A DNA stretch of 64,000 bases from NCBI GenBank assembly GCA_045576735.1, contig JAZNGZ010000074.1, forward strand, positions 1 to 64,000, read 5' to 3'. The translations under genes and the position numbers were made by a program. The notes beneath the pieces are model-generated. The model saw only the letters and a program-made list of their open reading frames with translations, was not told the DNA's origin and did not search any database. Shown in pieces: positions 1 to 8,846 of this stretch; positions within the stretch are counted from its first letter, which is position 1; each line of letters begins with the position of its first letter. This stretch comes from RGIG4079 sp045576735. Lineage in GTDB: Bacteria; Bacteroidota; Bacteroidia; Bacteroidales; Muribaculaceae.

Positions 1-1
1 T

Positions 2-493
2 TATCCTATTGTTATCGCCGATAGCAGAGCACCACGAGATGGTAAATTTATTGAAAGGATAGGTTCTTATAATCCTAACACTAATCCTGCTACAATAACA
101 TTGAACTTCGAACGGGCTTTGTATTGGGTAAACTGCGGTGCTCAACCCACCGACACAGTTCGCAACATTCTTTCTAACGAAGGCGTACTTTTGATGAAAC
201 ACCTCCAAGGTGGTGTAAAAAAAGGTGCTTTTGATGAAGCTGAAGCTCAACGTCGTTTCGACGCTTGGAAAAGCAAAAAAACAGCTGCTGCTGATGCTTT
301 CAAATCAAAAATTGCTGACGAAAAAGCTAGCGATGCAAAAAAACGTCTTGAAGACGAGCAAGCTAAGAACAAAGCTAAAGCAGAAGAAGTTGCAAAGAAA
401 AAAGCTGAACTCGCCGCTGCTGCTGCCGAAGCTGAGGCTGCTGCAAATGCTGAAGAAGCTCCTGCAGAAGAAGCTGCCGAAAGTGCAGAATAA
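2..493 (+). CDS. rpsP: 30S ribosomal protein S16, 5' end cut by window
   Basis: Small-subunit ribosomal protein S16, needed for 30S assembly. The open frame runs from base 2 with no start inside the window, so the gene begins upstream; 163 residues are visible. The S16 core is recognisable in its first part (IADSRAPRDGKFIERIG, then NFERALYWVNCGAQPTDT and NILSNEG). After the core comes a long Ala/Glu/Lys-rich tail of about 75 residues that resembles a charged coil. Such extended tails are common in Bacteroidetes S16 and make the protein about twice the E. coli length. A hairpin terminator follows at once. The TTG at 101 is internal and is not the start. Confidence 0.95.
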   Translation, partial: YPIVIADSRAPRDGKFIERIGSYNPNTNPATITLNFERALYWVNCGAQPTDTVRNILSNEGVLLMKHLQGGVKKGAFDEAEAQRRFDAWKSKKTAAADAFKSKIADEKASDAKKRLEDEQAKNKAKAEEVAKKKAELAAAAAEAEAAANAEEAPAEEAAESAE

Positions 494-520
494 TTTGCAA
501 AGAATTTACACAAATCATAA

Positions 521-549
521 AGGATGTCAGAATTTGGCATCCTTTTTTA
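521..549 (+). terminator. Rho-independent terminator of rpsP
   Basis: The stem GGATG/CATCC (inner part imperfect) around an AT-rich loop is followed by a run of seven T. It lies 28 bases after the rpsP stop. Confidence 0.75.
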
Positions 550-550
550 T

Positions 551-581
551 TTGTATATCGTCAACAATCTTGTTAACTTTG
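551..581 (+). promoter_or_regulatory. Bacteroidetes promoter for the ABC-F gene
   Basis: TTG at 551-553, a 20-base spacer, then TAACTTTG at 574-581. This is an exact match to the Bacteroidetes primary sigma pattern TTG-N19/20-TAnnTTTG. It sits 28 bases before the ATG at 610. Confidence 0.75.
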
Positions 582-609
582 CAAGACAAACAACATGCAT
601 CAATAACAA

Positions 610-2580
610 ATGATTTCAATACAAAATCTATCGGTAGAGTTTAGCGCAAAGTCTTTATTTGACAACATAAACTATGTCATAAATAAAAAAGACAAAATAG
701 CACTTGTTGGAAAAAACGGAGCAGGCAAATCAACTATGCTAAAAATTATTGCCGGGTTGCAATCACCCACTTCGGGGTGCGTTGCAAAGCCCAATGAAAT
801 TACCATTAGTTACTTGCCCCAACAAATGGAATTGAACGACTCTCTAACCGTTATAGAGGAAGTTAGTAAAGCATTTTCACACATTGATGAAATGCACGAG
901 CAACTCGACAAAATAAACAAAGAGCTATTAACACGCGAGGATTACGAGAGTAAAGAATACCAAGAACTCATTGATAGACTCTCTACTCTCAATGAGCACA
1001 TTGCGATGGAGGAAAGCGAAAATCGAGAAGCCGAAATGGAACGCACATTAATTGGCCTTGGTTTTAAACGCTCCGATTTTAATAGACCTACTGCCGAATT
1101 TAGTGGCGGGTGGCGAATGCGTATCGAACTAGCAAAACTTCTACTAACCCACCCCGACGTACTTCTGCTTGACGAGCCAACAAACCACCTAGACATAGAA
1201 TCGATTCAATGGCTTGAGAACTTCCTTATAACAAAAGCCAATGCCGTTGTTCTTGTATCGCACGACCGTGCATTTATCGACAATGTCACCAATCGAACTA
1301 TCGAGATATCCCTTGGCAAAATATACGACTATGCCGTCAATTACTCCAAATATGTCGTATTGCATCAAGAACGGATTGAACAGCAAATGCGCGCATATCA
1401 AAATCAACAAAAACAAATTCAAGACACTGAAGAATTTATCGAGAGATTTAGATATAAAGCTACAAAATCGGTTCAAGTGCAAAGTCGCATAAAGCAACTC
1501 GCAAAAATAGAACGAATTGAAGTTGACGAAGTAGATACATCTCACCTAAATCTTAAATTTCCACCGGCACCTCGTTCGGGTGATTACCCTATTATAGCCG
1601 ACAATGTAGGTAAACACTACGGAGACCACCAAGTGTTTGATAATGCGACATTCACAATTAAACGTGGAGAAAAAGTTGCATTTGTAGGTAAGAATGGTGA
1701 AGGAAAATCAACACTTGTAAAGTGTATTCTGAATGAGATACCATTTACCGGAGAACTCAAAATTGGCCACAATGTAAAAATAGGATATTTCGCTCAGAAT
1801 CAAGCACAACTACTTGATGGTGAGATTAGCGTATTCGACACTATCGACCGTGTAGCAGTTGGTGACATACGCACAAAGATTCGAGATATTCTTGGAGCAT
1901 TCATGTTTGGAGGTGAAGCCTCTGATAAGAAAGTAAAAGTATTATCAGGTGGCGAGAAAACTCGACTTGCGATGATCAGATTATTACTTGAGCCAGTAAA
2001 CCTACTCATTCTCGATGAGCCCACCAACCACCTCGACATGAGAACAAAAGACATACTCAAACAAGCCATTAAAGACTTTAATGGTACGGTTATTGTGGTA
2101 TCTCACGACCGTGAGTTTCTCGATGGCTTGGTTGAAAAAGTTTATGAATTTGGTGGAGGCAAAGTCAAAGAATGCCTTGGTGGTATATACGAGTTTCTTG
2201 AAAAGAAAAAAATCGACTCTCTTGCAGAGCTTGAAGTAAAAACTCAATTAACAAAAAATCAAAACATTAAATCAACAAACTCTCCCGAGAAAAATGAAGC
2301 GGTATCGGCCAATAACACCAAATTAAGTTATGCCGAGCAACGTGAACGAGAAAAAGCCATCAAGCGCGCCGAGAAAAAAGTAAAAGATGCTGAAATTGAA
2401 ATAAGCAACATCGAAAATGAAATAGCTGAAATAGAAGCAAAAATCTCAGCAGGGGACATTGATAATGATATATTCAACAATCATGCCGAGAAAAACAAAA
2501 AACTCGAAAACGCAATGAGCCTATGGGAACTTGCGTCAATGGAACTTGAAGAAATAAAATCAAAATATACTAATAATTAA
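610..2580 (+). CDS. ABC-F family ATPase (Uup/YheS-like)
   Basis: Duplicated cytosolic ABC ATPase without membrane domains. ABC-F proteins bind the ribosomal E site and act in translation or ribosome rescue. Domain 1 has Walker A GKNGAGKST near residue 34, signature FSGGW at 164 and Walker B LLDEPTNHLD with D188/E189. A charged linker follows at about 240-320. Domain 2 has Walker A GKNGEGKST from 360, signature LSGGE at 445 and Walker B with D469. The C-terminal 110 residues are a Lys/Glu-rich coiled coil, as in Uup. At 656 residues the length is normal for this type. The start is the first ATG after a good promoter. Both ATP sites look intact, unlike the second ABC-F at 55.9 kb. The exact subfamily is not settled. 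Confidence 0.92.
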   Translation: MISIQNLSVEFSAKSLFDNINYVINKKDKIALVGKNGAGKSTMLKIIAGLQSPTSGCVAKPNEITISYLPQQMELNDSLTVIEEVSKAFSHIDEMHEQLDKINKELLTREDYESKEYQELIDRLSTLNEHIAMEESENREAEMERTLIGLGFKRSDFNRPTAEFSGGWRMRIELAKLLLTHPDVLLLDEPTNHLDIESIQWLENFLITKANAVVLVSHDRAFIDNVTNRTIEISLGKIYDYAVNYSKYVVLHQERIEQQMRAYQNQQKQIQDTEEFIERFRYKATKSVQVQSRIKQLAKIERIEVDEVDTSHLNLKFPPAPRSGDYPIIADNVGKHYGDHQVFDNATFTIKRGEKVAFVGKNGEGKSTLVKCILNEIPFTGELKIGHNVKIGYFAQNQAQLLDGEISVFDTIDRVAVGDIRTKIRDILGAFMFGGEASDKKVKVLSGGEKTRLAMIRLLLEPVNLLILDEPTNHLDMRTKDILKQAIKDFNGTVIVVSHDREFLDGLVEKVYEFGGGKVKECLGGIYEFLEKKKIDSLAELEVKTQLTKNQNIKSTNSPEKNEAVSANNTKLSYAEQREREKAIKRAEKKVKDAEIEISNIENEIAEIEAKISAGDIDNDIFNNHAEKNKKLENAMSLWELASMELEEIKSKYTNN

Positions 2581-2597
2581 CTTAATTTATCGACAAA

Positions 2598-4610
2598 ATG
2601 AAGAAATTCTCCTATGCAGTTTTGTCAATCGCTTTAACTTCAACGATGACGATTAATGCTCAAACACCTAAAGGGGTTGACCGCAACAACCTCGATGAGT
2701 CTATTGCTCCTCAAGAAGACTTCTATCAATATGCTTGCGGAGGGTGGATGAAAGCCAACCCTATTAAGGCCGAATATTCACGATTTGGCACATTTGACAA
2801 GCTTGGCGAAAGTAGCCGTGAACAAGTGCGTTCTCTTATTGACAATCTTGACACTAAAAATGCTGCTCCCGGTTCAATCACACAAAAAATCGGGGATCTA
2901 TATGCCATGGGGCTCGATAGCGTGCGCCTTAACAATGAAGGTGCTGCGCCAATTATGAATGATATAAAAACAATCAACAACACTAAAAGAGCCGACATTA
3001 TCGATTTAATGTCAAATATGATTGGCGTAAATGCGTTCTTTGGCACCGGCGTAGATGCCGACATGATGAATTCTAATATGAACACCATGTATTGGCAACA
3101 AGGTGGTCTCGGACTTGGCGACCGCGACTATTATCTCGAAAACTCTGAAAACATAGTAGCTGTTCGTGAAGCATATAAAAAATATCTAAAAACGATTAGT
3201 GCTCTAATAGGATACTCTGAAACCGATCAAAATCGTTTTGTTGAAAATGTAATGAGTATCGAAACTGCCTTAGCTAAGGCCGCTATGACTCGCGAAGAGC
3301 TTCGCAATCCTATGGCAAGCTACAACCCTATGACTCTTGACCAAATTGCGTCTCAATACCCTAATGTAGACTTGCGACGTTACTTTAAAAATCAAGGGCT
3401 TAACAATGTAGATATTGTAGTTGTAGGACAACTAAAATCATTTGCAGCAGTTGATAGCATCATGAAAAATGCCACTGAACAAGAATTGCATGATTACATC
3501 ACTGCCGGTTATGTTTCTAGTGCAGCAAGCTATCTTAGCGATGACTTTATTAATGCCGAGTTTGAACTATCTAAAGCCGTTTCGGGAGTGCAACAACTTC
3601 AACCTCGTTGGAAACGTGCTTTAAGTGTACCTAATAGCATGCTTGGAGAAGCAGTGGGTCAGCTATATGTTGAAAAATATTTTCCACAATCATCTAAAGA
3701 CAAAATGCTTGAACTTGTAAACAATCTTAAAATTGCTCTTGGTCAACATATAGACAATCTCACTTGGATGAGTGATGCAACAAAAGCTAAAGCTCAAGAA
3801 AAACTTGCTACATTTACCGTTAAAATCGGATTCCCCGATAAATGGCGCGACTATAGTGGCATCACAATTGATCCTAAAAAATCATATTGGGAAAATATTC
3901 AAGCTGCAATAAAATTCAACGTTGATTTCAATCTTGCCGACTATGGCAAACCTGTTGACCGCGACCGTTGGTATATGCCACCTCAAACAGTTAATGCTTA
4001 TTACAGCCCATTGACTAACGAAATTTGTTTCCCAGCCGGCATACTTCAAGCACCATTCTTCAATCCCGATGCCGACGATGCCGAAAACTACGGAGCAATT
4101 GGAGTTGTTATCGGCCACGAAATGACTCACGGATTTGATGACCAAGGTCGCCAATTTGACAAAGACGGTAACCTCAAAGATTGGTGGACAGCAGAAGATG
4201 CTGAAGCATTCAACAAACTCGCAGAGCAACTTGTAGCACAATTTGATGAAATCATCGTTCTTGGCGACACTCATGCTAACGGTCGTTTCACCCTCGGTGA
4301 AAATATTGCCGACCAAGGAGGACTCCGTGTTGCATTCACAGCCTATCAAAACTCTCTCAAAGGCAAAGAGCGTAAGGATATTGATGGTTTTACCCCTGAG
4401 CAACGTTTCTATCTATCATATGCAAACGTGTGGGCTGCAAACATTCGTGACGAAGAAATTCTATCACGCACCAAAACCGACCCCCACTCTCTTGGTCGTT
4501 GGCGTGTAAATGCAACTCTCCGCAACCTTCAACCATTCTTTGATGCATTCAATGTTAAAGAAGGTGATAAAATGTTCCGCTCGGTAAATGATCGTGTTGT
4601 AATTTGGTAA
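2598..4610 (+). CDS. Exported M13 family zinc endopeptidase (PepO/neprilysin-like)
   Basis: Secreted metallo-oligopeptidase of family M13. Residues 1-21 are a signal peptide (hydrophobic core, then NAQ). Residues 40-55 carry the M13 N-terminal motif QEDFYQYACGGW. The substrate-binding motif NAYY is present. The zinc site is HEMTH with H507, E508 and H511, and the third ligand is E568 in GENIADQGG. The C-terminus ends in a short VVIW motif as is typical. The length of 670 residues fits the family. It starts 17 bases after the ABC-F stop, so the two may be co-transcribed, and a strong terminator follows. It probably degrades or processes peptides in the periplasm or at the surface. Confidence 0.94.
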   Translation: MKKFSYAVLSIALTSTMTINAQTPKGVDRNNLDESIAPQEDFYQYACGGWMKANPIKAEYSRFGTFDKLGESSREQVRSLIDNLDTKNAAPGSITQKIGDLYAMGLDSVRLNNEGAAPIMNDIKTINNTKRADIIDLMSNMIGVNAFFGTGVDADMMNSNMNTMYWQQGGLGLGDRDYYLENSENIVAVREAYKKYLKTISALIGYSETDQNRFVENVMSIETALAKAAMTREELRNPMASYNPMTLDQIASQYPNVDLRRYFKNQGLNNVDIVVVGQLKSFAAVDSIMKNATEQELHDYITAGYVSSAASYLSDDFINAEFELSKAVSGVQQLQPRWKRALSVPNSMLGEAVGQLYVEKYFPQSSKDKMLELVNNLKIALGQHIDNLTWMSDATKAKAQEKLATFTVKIGFPDKWRDYSGITIDPKKSYWENIQAAIKFNVDFNLADYGKPVDRDRWYMPPQTVNAYYSPLTNEICFPAGILQAPFFNPDADDAENYGAIGVVIGHEMTHGFDDQGRQFDKDGNLKDWWTAEDAEAFNKLAEQLVAQFDEIIVLGDTHANGRFTLGENIADQGGLRVAFTAYQNSLKGKERKDIDGFTPEQRFYLSYANVWAANIRDEEILSRTKTDPHSLGRWRVNATLRNLQPFFDAFNVKEGDKMFRSVNDRVVIW

Positions 4611-4635
4611 AAGAATTATATTTATATCTCATATT

Positions 4636-4674
4636 GAGGAGTGTCAAAATTCAAATTGACACTCCTCTTCTTTT
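4636..4674 (+). terminator. Strong hairpin terminator after the M13 peptidase
   Basis: A perfect 12-bp stem, GAGGAGTGTCAA with TTGACACTCCTC, around an 8-base loop, followed by a T-rich stretch. Confidence 0.85.
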
Positions 4675-4862
4675 AAGACAAGTCGAATAAGTTAACTCTA
4701 ATTGTAGGTAGCAGCTCATATTATCTGCGAAAATCCATTCATAATAAAATTCAAAAATCTTCACGAAGCAATTTATAGAAGTTCCCATATTTCATTCAAC
4801 AACTCCGCCCAATAATCTTAACATTATTTAACACAAAATGGGGGGGTAAATGGCAATGTTTG

Positions 4863-4870
4863 TAAATTTG
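4863..4870 (+). promoter_or_regulatory. -7 box of the beta-helix gene promoter
   Basis: TAAATTTG matches TAnnTTTG exactly, 37 bases before the ATG at 4907. No TTG is seen at the expected -33 place. A run of seven G at 4840-4846 occupies that position instead. Confidence 0.55.
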
Positions 4871-4906
4871 CAACACATATATTAACACTTTATAATTAAT
4901 TATTTT

Positions 4907-5809
4907 ATGAAAAATTTTACCCTATTTATCGCATTAGCCGCTATTACCCTTTCGACAAATGCAAAAGTTTTGAGAGTCAGTAATGTTACAGGTTCATCGG
5001 CACCTTACACCAACTACTATGATGCCCAAAACGATGCCGTTGATGGAGACACCATCATGTTTGACGGCTCAAAAACACCCTACTGTGCCGATGGTGACAC
5101 ATTAAAAATCAAGAAAAGAGTCACAATAACTGGTCCGGGATATTTCTTGACAGAAAACGGTATAAACAATGAAAATGGTGCTACCGCAAATTTCGATATA
5201 ATTCAATCTGAAGCAGATGGTGTTGTCATTTCTGGAGTTGTAACCGAGAGTATAGTAATTAAATCTAACAATAATGTTGTTACACGAAATCACGTTAAAG
5301 CGATACGATTTTCAGAAGGTACAACTCAAAATGTTATCCATCAAAACTATATCATAAATGGCCTACATGGGGAAAACACTACTTATTTGCAAATAACTAA
5401 CAATGTTTTTGCCTTTAATTCAGACACGTATAGTTTTTGGCATATAGATCACGCAACGGTTAAATATAATACGTTTAAAAGATTATTTGTGCTCCAAAAC
5501 GTAACTAATAGTACATTTGAATACAATATTACTCGTAACCTTAATTCATTCAATTATAACGGTAATACAGCAATAAACAACTACATATATGATGGGATTG
5601 GACCATATGCCGAATGCCAAAATGATAAAGATTTATATGCTGTCGATTCCACTATTAACCAAGGCATATATAGCGCATTTGCAGGTGAAGATCCATATGT
5701 TTTGTCGGGCATTCCAGCCGGACCGGTAATTGAGGATGTAGAGATTCCCGCGTCAATTGCCAAAGGGAAAGAACTTAATGTAACTGTTAAAATTGGCATT
5801 TCAAAATGA
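4907..5809 (+). CDS. Exported right-handed beta-helix protein
   Basis: Probable secreted or surface protein. Residues 1-19 are a signal peptide ending TNA. Residues 20-60 resemble the start of a beta-helix, with a YYDAQNDAVDGDTI stretch like that of pectate-lyase-type folds. From about 75 to 240 there are short repeats rich in Asn and Val (such as VVISGVV, NVVTRNHV, TYLQITNNVF, STFEYNITRN), the pattern of parallel beta-helix coils. No lyase catalytic residues could be assigned. It is 300 residues long. Its stop overlaps the next start as ATGA, so the two proteins are coupled in translation and probably work together. The exact function is unknown. Confidence 0.7.
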   Translation: MKNFTLFIALAAITLSTNAKVLRVSNVTGSSAPYTNYYDAQNDAVDGDTIMFDGSKTPYCADGDTLKIKKRVTITGPGYFLTENGINNENGATANFDIIQSEADGVVISGVVTESIVIKSNNNVVTRNHVKAIRFSEGTTQNVIHQNYIINGLHGENTTYLQITNNVFAFNSDTYSFWHIDHATVKYNTFKRLFVLQNVTNSTFEYNITRNLNSFNYNGNTAINNYIYDGIGPYAECQNDKDLYAVDSTINQGIYSAFAGEDPYVLSGIPAGPVIEDVEIPASIAKGKELNVTVKIGISK

Positions 5810-6774
5810 GACATGCAATCTATAAATATCTATGCCTTTCATTTTTACTCAGCAGCGCCATTTCTTATGCGCAGACACCGAGCAAAGTGGAATACTTCTG
5901 GGATAAGGACCCGGGGCATGGAAAAGGTTATATCGTAACTGCCTCAGCCGGCGAAAATAATCTGAGAATAAATTTCAACAACGTTGATTATGGGGTACAC
6001 ACACTGTGGATTCGCACTCAAGATTCTAACGGAAACTGGTCATCAACTATAGGCAAACCGATTCTTGTCAAAAAAGATGCAGCCACAACAATTACTAAAT
6101 TGGAATATTTCTGGGATAAAGACCTGGGATATGACAAAGCTTCACCGATTAAAAACATCAATGTAGGCGATAATTTCCCCCAAATTGACTTCTCTGACAT
6201 TTGCGATGGAGCTCATCTACTTTGTTTAAGAGCAAAAGACAATATTGGGGTGTGGTCAATAGTAATCACCAAACCGATATATGTTTACACTATCAATCCC
6301 CGTGTATTAGATATGGAATACTTTATCGACTCAGATCCAGGCGAAGGTAATGGCATAAAAGTTGATATAAGTGGCGACAATCAAGAAAATGCCACATTTT
6401 CAATCAATACCGACACGCTCACTATTGGTGCACATCAACTAAATGTGAGAATAAAAGATTGCTATGGATTGTGGAGTATTTTGAGTAGTGAACCATTTGA
6501 AATTACAGAAGCAGATGGGGTAGAACGCATCGAATTCACAATGCCAATAAGCATTTCAGCGTCAGACGGCACATGTGTTTTACAAAGTAATAGACTTTCA
6601 TCGGGAGATTATCACATAACCATCGTTTCTATCGACGGACGAACCCTTGCATCTACTTCATGGAATTCCGATTCAAACATATGCGAAATTAGCATAGGTG
6701 TTAGAAATCAGCCAATATTTGTAGTTGTTGAAAATGACAACAATAGATTAGTAAAACGCATAATGTCAAAATAA
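5806..6774 (+). CDS. Exported protein with three YFWDKD-type repeats and a T9SS-like tail
   Basis: Signal peptide 1-22 (ends YAQ). Three repeats of about 65 residues follow, at roughly 27-88, 98-161 and 168-232. Each begins with a motif of the form EYFWDKDPG and ends with a motif like GVHTLWIRTQDSNGNWS. The same kind of repeat occurs in other secreted Bacteroidetes proteins and has no established function. Residues 240-322 form a beta-rich C-terminal domain (IVSIDGRTLAS, closing LVKRIMSK) like T9SS sorting domains. The start overlaps the stop of the beta-helix gene (ATGA), which implies a two-gene operon. A cell-surface or matrix role is inferred. A good terminator follows. Confidence 0.75.
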   Translation: MRHAIYKYLCLSFLLSSAISYAQTPSKVEYFWDKDPGHGKGYIVTASAGENNLRINFNNVDYGVHTLWIRTQDSNGNWSSTIGKPILVKKDAATTITKLEYFWDKDLGYDKASPIKNINVGDNFPQIDFSDICDGAHLLCLRAKDNIGVWSIVITKPIYVYTINPRVLDMEYFIDSDPGEGNGIKVDISGDNQENATFSINTDTLTIGAHQLNVRIKDCYGLWSILSSEPFEITEADGVERIEFTMPISISASDGTCVLQSNRLSSGDYHITIVSIDGRTLASTSWNSDSNICEISIGVRNQPIFVVVENDNNRLVKRIMSK

Positions 6775-6796
6775 ATTGGAGTAAATTATTTTCACA

Positions 6797-6831
6797 AAAT
6801 GTGGCGCTAATAAAACGCCACATTTTTTATT
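6797..6831 (+). terminator. Terminator of the beta-helix/repeat operon
   Basis: A 9-bp stem, AATGTGGCG with CGCCACATT, is followed by a T run. Confidence 0.85.
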
Positions 6832-6887
6832 TATCATTTTGTCTATAAAATCAATCAAAACACACAATATATATGAAAAAAAAACGC

Positions 6888-6895
6888 TATATTTG
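6888..6895 (+). promoter_or_regulatory. -7 box of the dnaN promoter
   Basis: TATATTTG matches TAnnTTTG, 46 bases before the dnaN ATG. No clear -33 TTG is visible. Confidence 0.55.
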
Positions 6896-6940
6896 TAGTT
6901 TAATAAAAAAGACAATAATAACTCAAAATATAGCTATAAT

Positions 6941-8068
6941 ATGAAATTCAATGTGCCGAGCAAAACGCTCTATAATTATGTGTCATCGGTGAGCAAAGTT
7001 ATCAACTCAAAGAATGCTTTAGCAATCCTCAACAACTTCTTATTTAACCTTGAAGGAAATCAATTAACTATTACAGCATCAGACTTGGAGAACACCCTCA
7101 CTGCACGTGTTCCTGTAACAGAAGTTGAAGGTGAAGGTAAATTTTGTATTGATGCACGTCGTCTTGTTGATTTGCTTAAAGAAATGCCCGACCAAGGCAT
7201 CACATTCGAAATTAAGGATAACTTAGCCGTTGAAATCACATATCCAAGTGGTAATTATAACCTCATTGCATTTAATGGGAATGAATATCCTTCAAACAAG
7301 GATGATAATGAGGAAGTTGGCAAACTTGAATTCTCATGTCCAACAAAACAAATTATAGACGGAATTGACAACACAATCTTTGCAGTAGGTAACGATGATC
7401 TTCGTCCACAAATGATGGGTATTTTATGGGACATCAAACCCGATGCAATCACATTTGTTGCCACTGATACTCGCAAGCTAGTAAAATATCGCAATGCGCT
7501 ATCGGCCCCCGGCGTGGAAGGCTCTTGTATCCTTCCTATCAAGCCTGCAACCGTATTGAAAAATGTGTTTGCAAAAGAAGAAAGTGTAAACGTTACTATT
7601 GAGCCCAAAAGTGCTACATTTGAAAGCGCATCATTCACATTCAATTGTCGTTTTATCAAAGGTAACTTCCCCGATTATAATCGTGTAATCCCTACAAACA
7701 ATCCATATAAACTCACTATTGACCGCCAATCATTCTTAAATGCAGTGCGCCGTGTGGGTGTTTTTGTTGACCCAGGTCATGGCCTTGTTAAGTTCAAGCT
7801 CACCCCTAACGAGGTTATTCTTAAAGCACAAGACAACAATTTCCAAACATCGGCATGGGAATCGGTTCCATGTGATTTTACAGGCGATGAAATGATAATT
7901 GGCTTTAGCGCGCCATATCTTATTGAAATTTTTGGCACACTATCAACTAGCGATATAATCATTTCACTCTCAGACCCAAGCCGTCCAGGCGTATTCTTCC
8001 CATCAGAGGACAAAGAAAATAGTGAACTTTTAATGTTGCTTATGCCAATGACTGTTGCCGAATTCTAA
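6941..8068 (+). CDS. dnaN: DNA polymerase III beta subunit (sliding clamp)
   Basis: Ring-shaped processivity clamp that holds DNA polymerase III and many repair proteins on DNA. The 375 residues cover the usual three domains of about 120 residues. Typical features are LNNFLFNLEGNQLTITASDLE near the N-terminus, a central ATDTRKLVKY strand, GNFPDYNRVIP, and the C-terminal LLMLLMPM, equivalent to the conserved end of the clamp. It heads a tight housekeeping run that continues with an epsilon-like exonuclease 10 bases downstream. Confidence 0.97.
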   Translation: MKFNVPSKTLYNYVSSVSKVINSKNALAILNNFLFNLEGNQLTITASDLENTLTARVPVTEVEGEGKFCIDARRLVDLLKEMPDQGITFEIKDNLAVEITYPSGNYNLIAFNGNEYPSNKDDNEEVGKLEFSCPTKQIIDGIDNTIFAVGNDDLRPQMMGILWDIKPDAITFVATDTRKLVKYRNALSAPGVEGSCILPIKPATVLKNVFAKEESVNVTIEPKSATFESASFTFNCRFIKGNFPDYNRVIPTNNPYKLTIDRQSFLNAVRRVGVFVDPGHGLVKFKLTPNEVILKAQDNNFQTSAWESVPCDFTGDEMIIGFSAPYLIEIFGTLSTSDIIISLSDPSRPGVFFPSEDKENSELLMLLMPMTVAEF

Positions 8069-8078
8069 TTGACGTGTA

Positions 8079-8846
8079 ATGGAATTAAAATTAAAAAAAC
8101 CGATAATATTTTTCGATTTAGAGACGACCGGGACAAATATTACAACCGATCGCATCGTAGAAATATCGATGATTAAGATTATGCCCAATGGCGAAGAAAA
8201 AGAACGCACATTGCGTATAAATCCTGAGATGCACATACCTGCCGAAGCAACAGCTGTGCATCATATTACCGATGAAGATGTGGCCAATTGTCGCACATTC
8301 AAAGAAATTGCCAAGGATCTTGCTCAAAGTTTTTTAGGATGCGACATTGCCGGATTCAACTCTAATCGTTTCGACATTCCAATGCTCGACCAAGAGTTTC
8401 AACGTGTGGGGGTAAAATTTGACTTCACTAAGCCTCGTTTTATAGATGTACAAACAATTTTCCATAAGAAAGAGCAACGCACCCTTGTGGCTGCATATAA
8501 ATTTTATTGCGGAAAAGATCTTGAAGCTGCTCACTCGGCTAATGCCGATACACGCGCTACCTATGAGGTATTGAAGGCACAACTCGACATGTATGATGAC
8601 CTACCCAACGACATGGAGGCATTATCGGAGTTTTCATCACAAAACCGCAATGTAGACCTAGCCGGACGAGTGATATATAATGAAAAACGCCAGGAAGTTA
8701 TTAATTTTGGCAAATACAAAGGTCAGCTTGTAGAAGATGTATTAAAAAAAGACATAGGCTATTATAGTTGGATAATGCAAGGCGATTTTCCACAAAACAC
8801 CAAGGACGTATTTACGAACATCAAATTACGCTCAAAACAATGCTGA
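8079..8846 (+). CDS. DnaQ/epsilon-like 3'-5' exonuclease with FGKYKG C-terminal domain
   Basis: DEDDh-type 3'-5' exonuclease, related to the proofreading subunit of DNA polymerase III. Motif Exo I is FDLETTG with D13 and E15. Exo II lies in GFNSNRFDIPML, and Exo III is HSANADTRA, with the His-x4-Asp spacing of DEDDh enzymes. After the nuclease, about residues 205-245 hold FGKYKGQLVEDV...GYYSWIMQGDFP, a small domain seen at the end of many such exonucleases. It sits 10 bases after dnaN and overlaps coaBC by 7 bases. A role in replication fidelity or repair alongside the clamp is inferred from the location. Confidence 0.88.
   Translation: MELKLKKPIIFFDLETTGTNITTDRIVEISMIKIMPNGEEKERTLRINPEMHIPAEATAVHHITDEDVANCRTFKEIAKDLAQSFLGCDIAGFNSNRFDIPMLDQEFQRVGVKFDFTKPRFIDVQTIFHKKEQRTLVAAYKFYCGKDLEAAHSANADTRATYEVLKAQLDMYDDLPNDMEALSEFSSQNRNVDLAGRVIYNEKRQEVINFGKYKGQLVEDVLKKDIGYYSWIMQGDFPQNTKDVFTNIKLRSKQC

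Noticed and set aside
101..101. TTG start for rpsP at 101
   Set aside because: The S16 sequence continues in frame upstream to the window edge (IADSRAPRDGKFIERIG), so the gene is truncated by the window, not short.
247..540. Ala/Ser-rich minus-strand frame opposite the rpsP tail
   Set aside because: It is a shadow of the low-complexity Ala/Glu-coding tail of rpsP. It crosses the terminator and has no start context.
8768..8839. Upstream extension of coaBC by 24 codons
   Set aside because: It lies within the exonuclease gene, and the added residues do not belong to CoaBC. The normal N-terminus MLKGKHIILG starts at 8840.
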